64,000 bases of DNA from Caballeronia jiangsuensis (GTDB lineage Bacteria > Pseudomonadota > Gammaproteobacteria > Burkholderiales > Burkholderiaceae): the NCBI GenBank assembly GCA_000648925.1, contig JFHF01000013.1:62001-126000 (forward strand), given 5' to 3'. Shown piece by piece: positions 1 through 9,043 of the stretch. Every line of letters begins with the position of its first letter. Position 1 is the stretch's first letter. The notes below the pieces were generated by a model, which saw only the letters and a program-made list of their open reading frames with translations, was not told the DNA's origin and ran no database searches. Both the position numbers and the translations under genes were made by a program.

Positions 1-371
1 TCGTGCGCGGCAATACGCTGGCGCTCAAGCATCTGACGTATATCGAAGCGGCGAAGAGCATCGGCGCGTCGGACTGGACGATACTCGCGCGGCATATCCT
101 GCCGGGCACGATTTCGTCGGTGGTCGTGTACTTCACGATGCGCATCGGCACGTCGATCATCACGGCGGCGAGTCTGTCGTTCCTCGGACTCGGCGCGCAG
201 CCGCCCACGCCCGAGTGGGGCGCGATGCTCAACGAAGCGCGCGCCGACATGGCGATGGCGCCGCACGTCGCGATCTTCCCGAGCCTCGCGATCTTCTTCA
301 CCGTGCTCGCGTTCAATCTGCTCGGCGACGGGCTGCGCGACGCGCTCGATCCGAAGCTCGACCGGCCATGA
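1..371 (+). CDS. Dipeptide/oligopeptide ABC transporter permease, C-terminal part (DppC-like)
   Basis: This is the last ~122 codons of an inner-membrane permease; the first full codon is at position 3 and the gene begins outside the window. Seen: the EAA cytoplasmic loop ([14 protein letters not shown]) that contacts the ATPase subunit, then hydrophobic segments, and the ending [10 protein letters not shown] typical of DppC/OppC/GsiD proteins. The family imports di- or oligopeptides. Its stop overlaps the ATG of the next peptidase (ATGA), so uptake and peptide cleavage are translationally coupled. Substrate cannot be judged from this fragment. Confidence 0.92.
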   Translation, partial: VRGNTLALKHLTYIEAAKSIGASDWTILARHILPGTISSVVVYFTMRIGTSIITAASLSFLGLGAQPPTPEWGAMLNEARADMAMAPHVAIFPSLAIFFTVLAFNLLGDGLRDALDPKLDRP

Positions 372-1387
372 CGCACATCGGTTCGCTCGAAGCGGGGCCG
401 CGCGGCACGATCGCCGATGTCGCGGGCGTGACGGTCGGTCATTGCACGCTCGCTCAGGGCGCGGTGCAAACGGGCGTCACGGTGATTCGTCCACACGATG
501 GCGATGTCTATCGCGACAAGGTGCCGGCGGCCGCCTGCGTGATCAACGGCTTCGGCAAGAGCGTCGGGCTCGTGCAAGTGGAAGAGCTCGGCGTGCTCGA
601 AACGCCGGTCGCGCTGACCAATACCTTCGGCGTCGGCACGATGGTAAATGCGCAGATTCGCGCTGCGATCGCCGCGAATCCGCGGATCGGGCGCGACGAT
701 CCGAGCGTGAATACGCTCGTGTTCGAATGCAACGACGGCTATCTCAACGACATGCAGGCGCTCGCGATTAACGAAGCGCATTACATGAGCGCGCTCGATG
801 CTTGCAGCGTCGATTTCGAACGCGGCGCAGTCGGAGCGGGGCGCGGCATGTCGTGCTTCGAGCTGAAGGGCGGTATCGGTTCGGCATCGCGCGTCGTGCG
901 GATCGACGAACGCGCGTACACGACAGGCGCGCTCGTGCTCGCTAACTTCGGCCGTCTGCCGCAGCTCACGATCGCGGGCGATGCGCTCGGAAAGACACTG
1001 CTGGCATCGACGAAAGAAGCGAACGCGACGCCCGAGCAAGGCTCGATCATCATGCTGATCGCAACCGATGCGCCGCTCGACGCGCGTCAGTTGCGCCGCC
1101 TCGCGATGCGTTCCGCCGCCGGCCTCGCGCGCACCGGCTCGGTGTACGGTCACGGCAGCGGCGACATCGCGCTCGCTTTCACGACCGCTTACACCGTGCC
1201 GCACGATGCGGGCTTCATCACAGTGCCGCCGCTCATCAGCGATGCGCGGCTCGATCCTCTTTTTCAGGCCGCCGCCGACAGCATCGAGCAAGCGATCCTC
1301 GATGCGCTCTTCAGCGCGGAGACGGTCGCCGGACGCGATGGCCATCGGCGCATATCGCTCAGGGACGCATTGAGAACAAGACCATGA
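368..1387 (+). CDS. P1 family (DmpA-type) aminopeptidase
   Basis: A 339-residue self-processing N-terminal nucleophile peptidase, family S58. Members cleave themselves before a serine that then becomes the catalytic N-terminus, and remove N-terminal residues including D- or beta-amino acids. Seen: the GVTVGH start region, the KGGIGSASR stretch, and the probable cleavage site Gly225-Ser226 in [14 protein letters not shown], followed by [12 protein letters not shown]. Start chosen at the ATG overlapping the permease stop; a longer upstream reading in this frame overlaps the permease and is not likely coding. Placement between peptide permease and DppA supports a role in using imported peptides. 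The preference for D- or beta-peptides is not readable from sequence. Confidence 0.92.
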   Translation: MTHIGSLEAGPRGTIADVAGVTVGHCTLAQGAVQTGVTVIRPHDGDVYRDKVPAAACVINGFGKSVGLVQVEELGVLETPVALTNTFGVGTMVNAQIRAAIAANPRIGRDDPSVNTLVFECNDGYLNDMQALAINEAHYMSALDACSVDFERGAVGAGRGMSCFELKGGIGSASRVVRIDERAYTTGALVLANFGRLPQLTIAGDALGKTLLASTKEANATPEQGSIIMLIATDAPLDARQLRRLAMRSAAGLARTGSVYGHGSGDIALAFTTAYTVPHDAGFITVPPLISDARLDPLFQAAADSIEQAILDALFSAETVAGRDGHRRISLRDALRTRP

Positions 1388-2208
1388 AAGTGCTGATCTC
1401 GGTGGATATCGAAGGCATCGCGGGCGTGTTCCATCCGGAGCAGACGCGCGCGGGAAACGCCGAATACGAACAGGCGCGCCGCTGGATGACCCGCGAAGCG
1501 AATGCGGCTGCGCAAGGCGCGTTCGATGGCGGCGCATCGCAAGTGTGGATCAACGATTCGCACGGCGGCTTTCGCAATCTGATGCCCGACCTGCTCGATC
1601 CGCGCGCACGTCTCGTGCTCGGCAAGCCGCGCACGCTCGGCATGATGGCGGGGCTGGAAGCATCGCCGGAAGTGGTCTTCATGGTCGGCTATCACGCGCG
1701 CGCGCAAAGCCGCGGCATCCTCGCGCATACGATCAACAGCGCCGCGTTCGCGCGCGTCACGCTCGACGGCGATGAAGTCGGCGAGGCCGGGCTGTACGGC
1801 AGGCTCGCTGAGGAACATGGCGCACGCATCGCGTTGCTCACAGGCGATGACGTCTTCGGCGCCGAGACGCTGCCCGCATTTCCCGGCGCGCGTTTTCTAT
1901 GCGTGAAGACCGCGCACGGCTATTCGAGCGGCGTGACCGAAACGCCCGCAGCAGCATGCGACGCGATCCGGCTCGCCGCTCGCGAGACGATCGAAGCGGC
2001 CGCGTCGTCGGCCCATGCGAAGCGTTCGCCGATAGCCGAACATCGCTGCGAACTGCGTGCGCAGACGACCGCATTCGCCGATCTCTTCTGCCAGTGGCCG
2101 ACGCTCGAACGCATCGATGCCGTGACGCTCGCCTTCGATGCGCCCTCTGTCGAACATGTCGTGCGGATACTCAATTGCCTTTCGGCAATGTCCTTCATGA
2201 TACGGTGA
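1384..2208 (+). CDS. dppA: M55 family D-aminopeptidase (DppA-like)
   Basis: A 274-residue zinc peptidase like Bacillus subtilis DppA, which removes D-Ala from D-Ala-D-Ala type dipeptides. Seen: the metal-binding start SVDIEGIAG, the NDSHGG motif near residue 57, the GYHA motif near 102 and the HTINS stretch near 116, all typical of M55. The ATG overlaps the P1 peptidase stop (ATGA), giving a three-gene coupled run with the permease. The arrangement suggests recycling or use of D-amino-acid dipeptides such as peptidoglycan fragments; that role is inferred from family and context. Length is normal for the family. Confidence 0.93.
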   Translation: MKVLISVDIEGIAGVFHPEQTRAGNAEYEQARRWMTREANAAAQGAFDGGASQVWINDSHGGFRNLMPDLLDPRARLVLGKPRTLGMMAGLEASPEVVFMVGYHARAQSRGILAHTINSAAFARVTLDGDEVGEAGLYGRLAEEHGARIALLTGDDVFGAETLPAFPGARFLCVKTAHGYSSGVTETPAAACDAIRLAARETIEAAASSAHAKRSPIAEHRCELRAQTTAFADLFCQWPTLERIDAVTLAFDAPSVEHVVRILNCLSAMSFMIR

Positions 2209-2219
2209 GCGTTTGGACC

Positions 2220-2252
2220 AACGGCTCCGAGTATCGTTAGAATGGAGCCGTT
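2220..2252. terminator. Inverted repeat downstream of dppA
   Basis: A perfect 9-bp inverted repeat (AACGGCTCC / GGAGCCGTT) with a 15-nt loop starts 12 bases after the dppA stop. There is no T-tract, so it may be an mRNA-end-protecting hairpin rather than an intrinsic terminator. Confidence 0.4.
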
Positions 2253-2291
2253 CGCGTAACTGGCTCTGGTTTTGACGTCTTTTTGCAGACG

Positions 2292-2516
2292 ATGCTCATG
2301 CACACGGTGAAGCTCGAACACAATGACGACGAGGTGCTCGACCCCGCCGATCCGCAACTCTTGGTGCGCGGTTCGCTCTTCATCGACGGCCACGATGCCG
2401 GATGCTGGGAAGAACGGCGCGACGGCACGTGGGCGGCGCATGTCCGGCACAAGAACGGCTGGATCGTCGAGGCAAGTCGCGGCGCGCTGATCGACCGGCT
2501 CGCGCGCGAGGCATAA
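2292..2516 (+). CDS. Small conserved-looking protein of unknown function
   Basis: A 74-residue soluble, acidic protein (from MLMHTVKLEHNDDE to the ending LAREA) with no signal peptide or membrane segment. It is rich in Asp/Glu near the N-terminus and has a WEERRDGTWAAH centre that looks like a small beta-sheet domain. I do not recognise a named family. The start is uncertain: in-frame ATGs lie at 2292 and 2298 and neither has a clear Shine-Dalgarno. It ends 33 bp before crcB in the same direction, so the two could be co-transcribed. Codon use matches neighbouring genes, which favours a real gene. Confidence 0.6.
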   Translation: MLMHTVKLEHNDDEVLDPADPQLLVRGSLFIDGHDAGCWEERRDGTWAAHVRHKNGWIVEASRGALIDRLAREA

Positions 2517-2549
2517 CGCAGTTAATTTCAAATCGATTTCACATAATTC

Positions 2550-2927
2550 ATGTATCTGTCGATCATCGCCGTGGGGCTCGGCGGCGGCCTGGGATCGCTG
2601 CTCAGATGGGTCCTCGGCCTGCGCCTGAATGCGATTTTTCCGAATCTTCCGCTCGGCACGTTCGCGGCGAACGTCATCGCGGGCTACATCATCGGCGTGG
2701 CCGTTGCCTTTTTTGCGCGCTTTCCGGATATCTCGGTGGAATGGCGGTTGTTCATCATCACCGGGCTGATGGGCGGGCTCTCCACGTTTTCCACCTTCTC
2801 GGCCGAAGTGGTCGCGCATTTGCAGCAAGGACGGCTCGGCTGGGCGCTCGCTGAGATCGCGATCCACGTATGCGCATCGTTGCTGATGACCGCGCTCGGT
2901 ATCGCGACGGTGGTCGTGGCTTCCTGA
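2550..2927 (+). CDS. crcB: Fluoride exporter CrcB/Fluc
   Basis: A 125-residue inner-membrane protein with four hydrophobic segments, the size of single Fluc subunits that form antiparallel dimers to export fluoride. Seen: the N-terminal [10 protein letters not shown] motif, the [13 protein letters not shown] segment (the family's G-T-x-x-x-N signature) and [13 protein letters not shown] with the phenylalanines that line the pore. A terminator follows at 3045. I looked for a fluoride riboswitch in the 33-bp gap and farther upstream and did not find its conserved core, so regulation here is unknown. Confidence 0.96.
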   Translation: MYLSIIAVGLGGGLGSLLRWVLGLRLNAIFPNLPLGTFAANVIAGYIIGVAVAFFARFPDISVEWRLFIITGLMGGLSTFSTFSAEVVAHLQQGRLGWALAEIAIHVCASLLMTALGIATVVVAS

Positions 2928-3044
2928 AGGACGTTCCTGCAGCGTAATCCGGCGATTCGATTTCCCGCGATTTGAACGTTTGCGCCCGCCCGATCCGACT
3001 CATTCCCGTACAAGTTTTTTCCCGCGTTTTCAACGCTTGACCCT

Positions 3045-3069
3045 CGCTGCCTCGGCAGCGGTTTTTTTT
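3045..3069 (+). terminator. Rho-independent terminator after crcB
   Basis: CGCTGC stem, CTCG loop, GCAGCG stem, then a G followed by eight Ts. It ends the crcB transcript and leaves the GNAT gene at 3095 needing its own start or read-through. Confidence 0.85.
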
Positions 3070-3094
3070 ATTTGACAGTAACGAAGGTGATGAA

Positions 3095-3574
3095 ATGCCA
3101 CGGTTTCCGCTCATCGAAGTCAGACCGTATCATCCGAGCGATCTCGACGGTGTGATCGATTTGTTTCAACGCGCCGTTCGCGAAACGGCATCGGCCGACT
3201 ATAACCAAGCACAGATCGAAGCGTGGGCGCAAGCCGACCGGGACGAGTGGGAACTCGCACGCTTGAACCGCCCGACGTGGGTCGGGCTCGTCGACGGCGA
3301 GCTCGCGGGCTTCGCCGATCTCGAGAAGAACGGCCTCATCGACATGATGTTCGTCGATCCGCTGCATCAGCGCAAAAGCGTGGCGACGTCGCTGCTCGCG
3401 CGCATCGAGGCCGAAGCCGACGAAATGGGCCTGAACACCCTGCACACTTATTCGAGCGTCACCGGACGGCCGTTCTTCGAATATTGCGGTTTCACGATGC
3501 TCCTGGCGCGGGCGATCATCGTGCGCGAGCAGCGCTTCGTCCAGTTTGTGATGGAAAAGGTGCTCGAACCGTGA
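3095..3574 (+). CDS. GNAT family N-acetyltransferase
   Basis: A 159-residue acetyltransferase of the GNAT fold (acetyl-CoA dependent, substrate unknown). Seen: N-terminal PYHPSDLDGVIDLF helix; the beta4 strand IDMMFVDPLHQRKSVATSLLARIE, which carries the acetyl-CoA pyrophosphate loop in a degenerate form (QRKSVA rather than Q/RxxGxG/A); and FFEYCGF near the C-terminus. The loss of the first glycine in the CoA loop is a mild oddity shared by YafP-like members. Shine-Dalgarno AAGGTGA lies just upstream of the ATG. It is followed by the hut promoter region, so it is probably monocistronic. Confidence 0.88.
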   Translation: MPRFPLIEVRPYHPSDLDGVIDLFQRAVRETASADYNQAQIEAWAQADRDEWELARLNRPTWVGLVDGELAGFADLEKNGLIDMMFVDPLHQRKSVATSLLARIEAEADEMGLNTLHTYSSVTGRPFFEYCGFTMLLARAIIVREQRFVQFVMEKVLEP

Positions 3575-3577
3575 AAT

Positions 3578-3590
3578 CTGTATAGACAAG
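3578..3590. promoter_or_regulatory. Candidate HutC operator, distal copy
   Basis: CTGTATAGACAAG, an imperfect palindrome around TGTATAGACA, four bases after the GNAT stop. The same ten-base core recurs just before hutH. HutC-type GntR proteins bind CTTGT/ACAAG palindromes, so this pair is a good candidate for control by the adjacent hutC product. Confidence 0.55.
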
Positions 3591-3660
3591 ACGCATCTTT
3601 CTTCCGGGATGATCCTAGTGATATCCCGGATATCCCCTTGTTTCGTCCTTCGAGCCCGTT

Positions 3661-3689
3661 TAGACTTGAGTCTAACTTGTATAGACAGG
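3661..3689. promoter_or_regulatory. hutH promoter-proximal inverted repeats, candidate HutC operator
   Basis: Two signals sit directly before hutH. TAGACT-TG-AGTCTA (3661-3674) is a perfect 6-bp inverted repeat. CTTGTATAGACAGG (3676-3689) repeats the TGTATAGACA core seen at 3579 and ends seven bases before the ATG. The TATAGA inside each copy could also serve as a -10 box, so a bound repressor would block RNA polymerase. Confidence 0.55.
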
Positions 3690-3696
3690 ACGAACC

Positions 3697-5226
3697 ATGA
3701 TCAAGCTTACGCCCGGAAAACTGACGCTCCCGCAACTGCGCCGCATCGCGCGTGGTTCGGACCCGCTGCAACTCGATCCCGCCAGCTTCGACGCCATCGA
3801 CGCGAGCGCGCGTGCCGTCGCCGCGATTGCCGCGAAAGGCGATCCGGCTTACGGCATCAATACGGGCTTCGGGCGGCTCGCCAATACGCACATTCCGGCC
3901 GATCAGCTGGAACTGCTGCAGAAGAATCTCGTGCTGTCGCATGCGGTAGGCGTCGGCGAGCCGATGTCGCGGCCGGTCGTGCGCCTTCTGATGGCGCTCA
4001 AGCTGTCGAGCCTCGGGCGCGGTCATTCGGGCATCCGCCGCGAGGTCATCGACGCGCTCATCACGCTTTTCAACGCCGACGTGCTGCCGATCATCCCGAT
4101 CAAGGGTTCGGTCGGCGCATCGGGCGATCTCGCGCCGCTCGCGCATATGTCGACGGTGCTGCTCGGCATCGGCGAAGTCACCATTCGCGGCGAGCGCGCG
4201 AGTGCGCTCGACGGTCTCGCGGTCGCGGGCTTGAAGCCGCTCACGTTGCAGGCGAAGGAAGGTCTCGCGTTGCTGAACGGCACGCAGGCGTCGGCGGCGC
4301 TCGCGCTCTACAACCTCTTCGCGATCGAAGACCTGTTCCGCACCGGGCTCGTCGCGGGTGCGCTGTCCGTCGATGCGGCGGCGGGCTCCGTCGTGCCATT
4401 CGATGCGCGCATCCACGAGCTGCGCGGCCATCGCGGGCAGATGGAAGCGGCCGCCGCGTACCGCACGCTGCTGAAGGGCTCGGGCATCAACCTGTCGCAC
4501 GCCGATTGCGAGAAGGTGCAGGACCCGTACAGCCTGCGCTGCCAGCCGCAGGTGATGGGCGCGTGCCTCGACCAGATGCGCCACGCCGCCGACATCCTCC
4601 TAATCGAATCGAATGCCGTCTCCGATAACCCGCTGATTTTCCCCGACACCGGCGAAGTGCTGTCGGGCGGCAACTTCCACGCGGAGCCGGTGGCGTTCGC
4701 CGCCGACAACCTCGCGCTCGCCGCCGCCGAAATCGGCGCGCTCGCGGAACGCCGCATCGCGTTGCTGATCGACGCGACGCTCTCGGGCCTGCCGCCTTTC
4801 CTCGTACGCGATGGCGGCGTCAACTCGGGCTTCATGATCGCGCACGTGACGGCCGCCGCGCTCGCATCGGAGAACAAGACGCTCGCGCATCCGGCATCGG
4901 TCGATTCGCTGCCGACTTCCGCGAATCAGGAAGACCACGTCTCGATGGCGACATTCGCCGCGCGCAAGCTCGGCGACATCGCGAGCAACACGGCGAACAT
5001 TCTCGCGATCGAACTGCTCGCGGCGGCGCAGGGTGTCGATCTGCGCGCGCCGCATCAGACGAGCGCGCCGTTGCTCGAAGTGATGAAGACGCTGCGCGCG
5101 CACGTAGCGCACTACGACCTCGATCACTACTTCGCGCCGGACATCGCCGCGATCGCGACGCTCGTGCAGGAAGGCGTCGTCGCGCAGCACAGCCCGCTCG
5201 CGTTCGCGTCGGAACAACCGGTATGA
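3697..5226 (+). CDS. hutH: Histidine ammonia-lyase
   Basis: A 509-residue cytosolic enzyme that converts L-histidine to trans-urocanate and ammonia, the first step of the Hut pathway. Seen: the Ala141-Ser142-Gly143 tripeptide in [15 protein letters not shown], which cyclises into the MIO electrophile; the [10 protein letters not shown] active-site loop near residue 52; and the [10 protein letters not shown] motif near 407. Length matches the family (~510). Its TGA overlaps the hutC ATG (ATGA), so the lyase and its regulator are translationally coupled. Two TGTATAGACA boxes upstream suggest repression by HutC with urocanate as inducer. Confidence 0.97.
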   Translation: MIKLTPGKLTLPQLRRIARGSDPLQLDPASFDAIDASARAVAAIAAKGDPAYGINTGFGRLANTHIPADQLELLQKNLVLSHAVGVGEPMSRPVVRLLMALKLSSLGRGHSGIRREVIDALITLFNADVLPIIPIKGSVGASGDLAPLAHMSTVLLGIGEVTIRGERASALDGLAVAGLKPLTLQAKEGLALLNGTQASAALALYNLFAIEDLFRTGLVAGALSVDAAAGSVVPFDARIHELRGHRGQMEAAAAYRTLLKGSGINLSHADCEKVQDPYSLRCQPQVMGACLDQMRHAADILLIESNAVSDNPLIFPDTGEVLSGGNFHAEPVAFAADNLALAAAEIGALAERRIALLIDATLSGLPPFLVRDGGVNSGFMIAHVTAAALASENKTLAHPASVDSLPTSANQEDHVSMATFAARKLGDIASNTANILAIELLAAAQGVDLRAPHQTSAPLLEVMKTLRAHVAHYDLDHYFAPDIAAIATLVQEGVVAQHSPLAFASEQPV

Positions 5227-5918
5227 ACACGCCTGCGTATCAGGAGATCAAGGACTACATTCTCCAGCGCATTCATATCGGCGAATGGAAGGAGGGCGAT
5301 CAGGTGCCCTCCGAGAACGAGCTCGCACGCGAGTTCAAGGTCGCCCGCATGACGGTGAACCGCGCGGTGCGCGAGCTGACCGCCGAGCAGGTGCTCACGC
5401 GCGTGCAGGGCGCGGGCACCTTCGTCGCGCAGCCGAAATACGCGTCGACGCTCGTCGAGATTCGCAGCATCTCCGATGAAATCGTCGCGCGCGGCCACGT
5501 GTATAGCGCGCATGTGCTGCATCTGGGCGCATCGATCGTCGACGAGGCGCTCGCCGCCGAGATGCATCTGACGCTGGGCAGCCCGGTGTTTCATTCGCGC
5601 GTGCTGCACTTCGAGAACGACGAGCCGGTGCAGATGGAAGAGCGTTACGTGAATCCCAAGCTCGCGCCGGAATACGCGCGCCAGGATTTCACGACGATCA
5701 CGCCGAACCAGTACCTGATGACGGCCGCGCCGCTGCAGCGCGTCGAATACCGGATCGAGGCGTCGGTGCCGTCGACCGAGATCCGGCTCTCGCTCGCGAT
5801 GGCGGAGCACGAGCCGTGTCTGTTGCTGCATCGGCGCACGTGGTCGCGCGACGCGGTCGCATCGGTCGCGAATCTCTGGCATCCGGGCGACCGTTATCAA
5901 TTCACGGGGCACTTCTGA
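5223..5918 (+). CDS. hutC: Histidine utilisation repressor HutC (GntR/UTRA)
   Basis: A 231-residue transcription factor. Residues ~1-70 form the winged HTH of the GntR family ([26 protein letters not shown]), and ~90-230 form the UTRA ligand-binding domain ([19 protein letters not shown]). HutC proteins repress hut genes until urocanate binds. Start is the ATG overlapping the hutH stop. Only 5 bp separate its stop from hutD. In the family this gene is often autoregulated as part of the operon it controls, which fits its position here. Confidence 0.95.
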   Translation: MNTPAYQEIKDYILQRIHIGEWKEGDQVPSENELAREFKVARMTVNRAVRELTAEQVLTRVQGAGTFVAQPKYASTLVEIRSISDEIVARGHVYSAHVLHLGASIVDEALAAEMHLTLGSPVFHSRVLHFENDEPVQMEERYVNPKLAPEYARQDFTTITPNQYLMTAAPLQRVEYRIEASVPSTEIRLSLAMAEHEPCLLLHRRTWSRDAVASVANLWHPGDRYQFTGHF

Positions 5919-5923
5919 ACGCC

Positions 5924-6493
5924 ATGATCATTCGTGCCGATTCGCTCATGCCGATGCCCTGGAAGAACGGCGGCGGCGTGACGCGCGAGATAGCGGCGGG
6001 GCCGCGAGGCACGTCGCTCGATGCGTTCGCGTGGCGTCTGTCGCTCGCGGACGTGGCCTCCGATGGCGCGTTCTCGTGCTTCGCGGGCGTCGATCGCGTG
6101 CTCGTGCTGCTCGATGGCGCGGGCATGCGTCTCGCGGAAGCGGACGGTCGCGTGCATACACTCGATGCGCCGCTCGCGATCGCGCGCTTCGCCGGCGAAA
6201 CGCCGATTCACGCGACGCTGATCGAAGGCCCGACGCGCGATTTCAACGTGATGGTGCGCCGCGATCGCGCCCGCGCGACGGTGGATGTCCGTCGCGGCTC
6301 GTGTTCGCCCGACGCGCGCCACGATCTGACGTTCATCTTCTGCGTGCGCGGAAGCATCGATATCAAAGCCGATGGCGACGCGCGCCATAAGCTCGACACA
6401 GGCGACACGCTGCGTCTCGATCGTGCGGCGGCTCTGCGCTGCGAGGCGTCGGACGACACGATCTGGCTGCACATCGGCATCGACGATTTGTGA
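5924..6493 (+). CDS. hutD: HutD family protein
   Basis: A 189-residue cupin-like protein of the HutD/Ves family. Seen: the family start PMPWKNGGGVTREIA (residues ~10-24), the conserved FAWRLSLADVASDGAFS and the LIEGPTRDFNVMVRR stretch near 105-119. HutD has no firmly assigned enzyme activity; in Pseudomonas it appears to moderate hut expression. Start is the ATG 5 bp after hutC, because longer upstream readings lie inside hutC. Its neighbours in other genomes are usually hutU and hutI, which are not found here. Confidence 0.93.
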   Translation: MIIRADSLMPMPWKNGGGVTREIAAGPRGTSLDAFAWRLSLADVASDGAFSCFAGVDRVLVLLDGAGMRLAEADGRVHTLDAPLAIARFAGETPIHATLIEGPTRDFNVMVRRDRARATVDVRRGSCSPDARHDLTFIFCVRGSIDIKADGDARHKLDTGDTLRLDRAAALRCEASDDTIWLHIGIDDL

Positions 6494-6529
6494 GCAGCCG
6501 CGCATCGACATAAAAAGGGAGACGGGAAC

Positions 6530-7909
6530 ATGAGCGCATTCTTCGCGGACCACGCGCGCTTGGCCGACGGCTGGCGGCGCAACGTGCTGCTCGAATGGAA
6601 CGACGACGGCACACTGGTGCGCGTAGCGCCCGACAGCGCGGCGCCGGCGGGGGTCGAGCGGGCGAAAGGGCCGGTCGTGCCCGGCATGCCGAACCTGCAC
6701 TCGCACGCGTTCCAGCGCGCGATGGCGGGACTCACCGAATATCGCGCGAGCGTCGCCGACACCTTCTGGAGCTGGCGCGACCTGATGTATCGCTTCGCCG
6801 CGCGGATCGGCCCGGAGTCGCTCGCTGACATTGCGCACTGGCTCTACATCGAGATGCTGAAAGCGGGCTACACGTCGGTGTGCGAGTTTCATTACGTGCA
6901 TCACGCGCCCGGCGGCGCGCCTTATGCGAATCGCGCGGAACTTGCCGAGCGCGTCGTCGATGCGGCCGGGCGCGCGGGCATCGGCATCACGATGTTGCCG
7001 GTGCTGTACGAGCACAGCGGTTTCAACAAGAGCGCACCGCGCGACGATCAGCGGCGCTTTCTCAACACGCCCGATACGCTGCTCGCGCTCATCGACGAAC
7101 TCGTCCGGGCGCGGCCAGAAAACGGCATGCGTCGTTACGGCGTCGCGCCGCATTCGCTGCGCGCGGTGTCGGGCGAATCGCTCGCGGCGGTGATCGAAGG
7201 GCTCGATGCCCGCTTTCGCCGTGCGCCGGTGCATATCCATATTGCCGAGCAGATCGCCGAAGTGGAGGCGTGTCTCGCGGCGACGGGGCAGCGCCCGGTG
7301 CAATGGCTGCTCGAACGTTTCAACGTCGATGAGCGCTGGTGCCTCGTGCATGCGACGCATGTCGATGCCGACGAATGCGCGCGTCTCGCGCACAGCGGGG
7401 CGGTCGCGGGCCTGTGTCTGACGACCGAGGCGAATCTCGGCGATGGCGTCTTTCCGTCGCGCGATTATTTCGATGCGGGCGGACGCATCGGTGTCGGCTC
7501 GGATAGTCATGTCGGCGTGGACTGGCGTTCTGAACTGCGTCTGCTCGAATACGGCCAGCGTTTGTGGCGTCAGCAGCGCAACGTGCTCGCGTCGCCGACG
7601 CAGAGCCGTCCCGCCGATCGTCTCTTCGATGCCGCGCTCGATGGCGGCGCACACGCGACCGGACGACCCGTCGGCGCCCTCGCGCAGGGCTTGCGCGCCG
7701 ACTGGCTCGTGCTCGACGAAGCGCATCCGGGCATCGGCGGACATGCGCCCGAAACCTGGCTTTCGAGCGCCGTCTTCTGCGAACATGGCGATACGCCGAT
7801 CCGCGATGTGTTCGTCTCCGGCCGCAAGGTGATCGACGCGCGCCGGCACGCGCAGGAAGACGAAGCGCTGTTGCGCTATCGCGCCGCGTTGCGCGGCTTG
7901 CTCGATTGA
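6530..7909 (+). CDS. hutF: Formimidoylglutamate deiminase
   Basis: A 459-residue amidohydrolase that converts N-formimidoyl-L-glutamate to N-formyl-L-glutamate and ammonia, the first half of the two-step ending of histidine breakdown. Seen: the metal site NLHSHAFQRAM near residue 57, the SWRDLMYRF loop near 84, HIHIAEQ near 237 with its zinc-binding His, LVHATHVDADE near 270 and GSDSHVGVDW near 323 with the catalytic Asp. Shine-Dalgarno AAAGGGAGA precedes the ATG. It is 36 bp from hutD and 8 bp from hutG, clearly one operon. Confidence 0.96.
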   Translation: MSAFFADHARLADGWRRNVLLEWNDDGTLVRVAPDSAAPAGVERAKGPVVPGMPNLHSHAFQRAMAGLTEYRASVADTFWSWRDLMYRFAARIGPESLADIAHWLYIEMLKAGYTSVCEFHYVHHAPGGAPYANRAELAERVVDAAGRAGIGITMLPVLYEHSGFNKSAPRDDQRRFLNTPDTLLALIDELVRARPENGMRRYGVAPHSLRAVSGESLAAVIEGLDARFRRAPVHIHIAEQIAEVEACLAATGQRPVQWLLERFNVDERWCLVHATHVDADECARLAHSGAVAGLCLTTEANLGDGVFPSRDYFDAGGRIGVGSDSHVGVDWRSELRLLEYGQRLWRQQRNVLASPTQSRPADRLFDAALDGGAHATGRPVGALAQGLRADWLVLDEAHPGIGGHAPETWLSSAVFCEHGDTPIRDVFVSGRKVIDARRHAQEDEALLRYRAALRGLLD

Positions 7910-7917
7910 GGTCATCC

Positions 7918-8721
7918 ATGAACGAGTCTTCGATTTTCACGCTGGAACGCGGCAGCGCGCCGCTGCTGATTTCGATTCCGCACCGGGGCACGAGCATTCC
8001 CTGCGCGCTCGCCGAGGAGATGACGCCCGTTGCGAAACTCACCGAGGATTGCGACTGGCATCTCGAACGGCTCTACGCGTTCGCGCGAGAACTGGGCGCG
8101 TCGATCCTGACGCCGGAATATGCGCGATATGTCGTCGATCTGAATCGTCCGCCCGACGACGCGAATCTCTATCCCGGCCGCGACACGACGGGACTGTGTC
8201 CGGTCGATACCTTCGACAAGGCGCCGCTCTACAAGCCGGGCCACGAGCCGTCGCGCGAGCAGATCGACGCGCGCCGCGCGATGTACTGGCAGCCTTATCA
8301 CGATGCGCTCGCGAGCGAACTCGACGCGCTGCGGAAGTCGCACGGAAGCGTGCTGCTGTGGGAAGCACACTCGATTCGCTCGGTCGTGCCGCGTTTCTTC
8401 GACGGACGTCTGACCGATTTCAACTTCGGGACGGCGGACGGTGCGTCGGCGGCGCCGGGGCTGGCCGAGCATCTCGCGCGGATCGTCGAGCGCGACGGCC
8501 GCTTTTCGACGGTGGCCAACGGCCGCTTCAAGGGCGGCTACATCACGCGGCGCTACGGCCAGCCCGAGAAGGGCGTTCACGCGGTTCAACTTGAGCTGAC
8601 GCAGATCAGCTACATGGAAGAATCGTCGCCGTTCGCTTACGACGAAGCCAAGGCGAAAGGTATCCAGCCATTGCTGCGCGAGCTCCTGACGACCGCGATG
8701 ACCTACGCAACGAGCGCATAG
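7918..8721 (+). CDS. hutG: N-formylglutamate deformylase
   Basis: A 267-residue hydrolase that splits N-formyl-L-glutamate into formate and L-glutamate, the last step of the HutF/HutG branch. Seen: ISIPHRGTSIP near residue 20, VVDLNRPPDDANLYPGR near 73-89, and LLWEAHSIRS near 143, all characteristic of the FGase family and including likely metal ligands. Start has GAGG seven bases upstream. It ends the hut operon; the following 0.3 kb is noncoding and lacks a clear intrinsic terminator. Confidence 0.95.
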   Translation: MNESSIFTLERGSAPLLISIPHRGTSIPCALAEEMTPVAKLTEDCDWHLERLYAFARELGASILTPEYARYVVDLNRPPDDANLYPGRDTTGLCPVDTFDKAPLYKPGHEPSREQIDARRAMYWQPYHDALASELDALRKSHGSVLLWEAHSIRSVVPRFFDGRLTDFNFGTADGASAAPGLAEHLARIVERDGRFSTVANGRFKGGYITRRYGQPEKGVHAVQLELTQISYMEESSPFAYDEAKAKGIQPLLRELLTTAMTYATSA

Positions 8722-9043
8722 AACCTGGCGCGTGCATGGCGATTGGCTGGCGATGTCGTAATGACGAGCGGTCGTGCAATCGATTACGCGCGACTTCCGG
8801 AGCCAGGCGACGATGCGATTAAATAAATAAAAACAATGACTTAAATAAAACTGTAGAGACCTCGGCGTGCTTCGCCCAGCGAAACGCATTGTTGCGATCC
8901 CGACAATTATGTTTCGTGCAAATCGGGGTTTCCCCTAGGGCGGCTGCCTCCTACACTTGTCTTCAAGCGAAACGAAATCAGAAACCACTTAAAAAGCTTC
9001 CGATTCAGTTTCGATTTCAAAACAAGACTATTGGAGGTTCATC
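8722..9043. other. Intergenic region between hutG and the DUF4148 gene
   Basis: About 320 bp without a supported gene. It contains an A/T-rich stretch (8815-8860), unusual for this window, then GGGGTTTCCCC followed by TAGGG near 8925-8940. The strong Shine-Dalgarno TTGGAGG for the next gene is at its end. The promoter of the 9044 gene must be here, but I cannot assign its boxes. Confidence 0.6.

Noticed and set aside
215..367. Upstream extension of the P1 peptidase frame
   Set aside because: It lies inside the permease gene in another frame with Arg-rich translation; the ATG at 368 has the conserved N-terminus.
2253..2549. Possible fluoride riboswitch upstream of crcB
   Set aside because: Conserved core elements of the crcB riboswitch were not found in the 300 bp upstream of crcB.
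5919..6529. Hidden frameshifted hutU or hutI between hutC and hutF
   Set aside because: The gaps are 5 and 36 bp and hutD fills the space with an intact frame; no residual urocanase or imidazolonepropionase sequence is seen.
5897..7915. Open frame of 672 codons on the minus strand opposite hutD/hutF
   Set aside because: Shadow of the hut genes: low-complexity Arg/Ala-rich translation, no ribosome site or known motifs.
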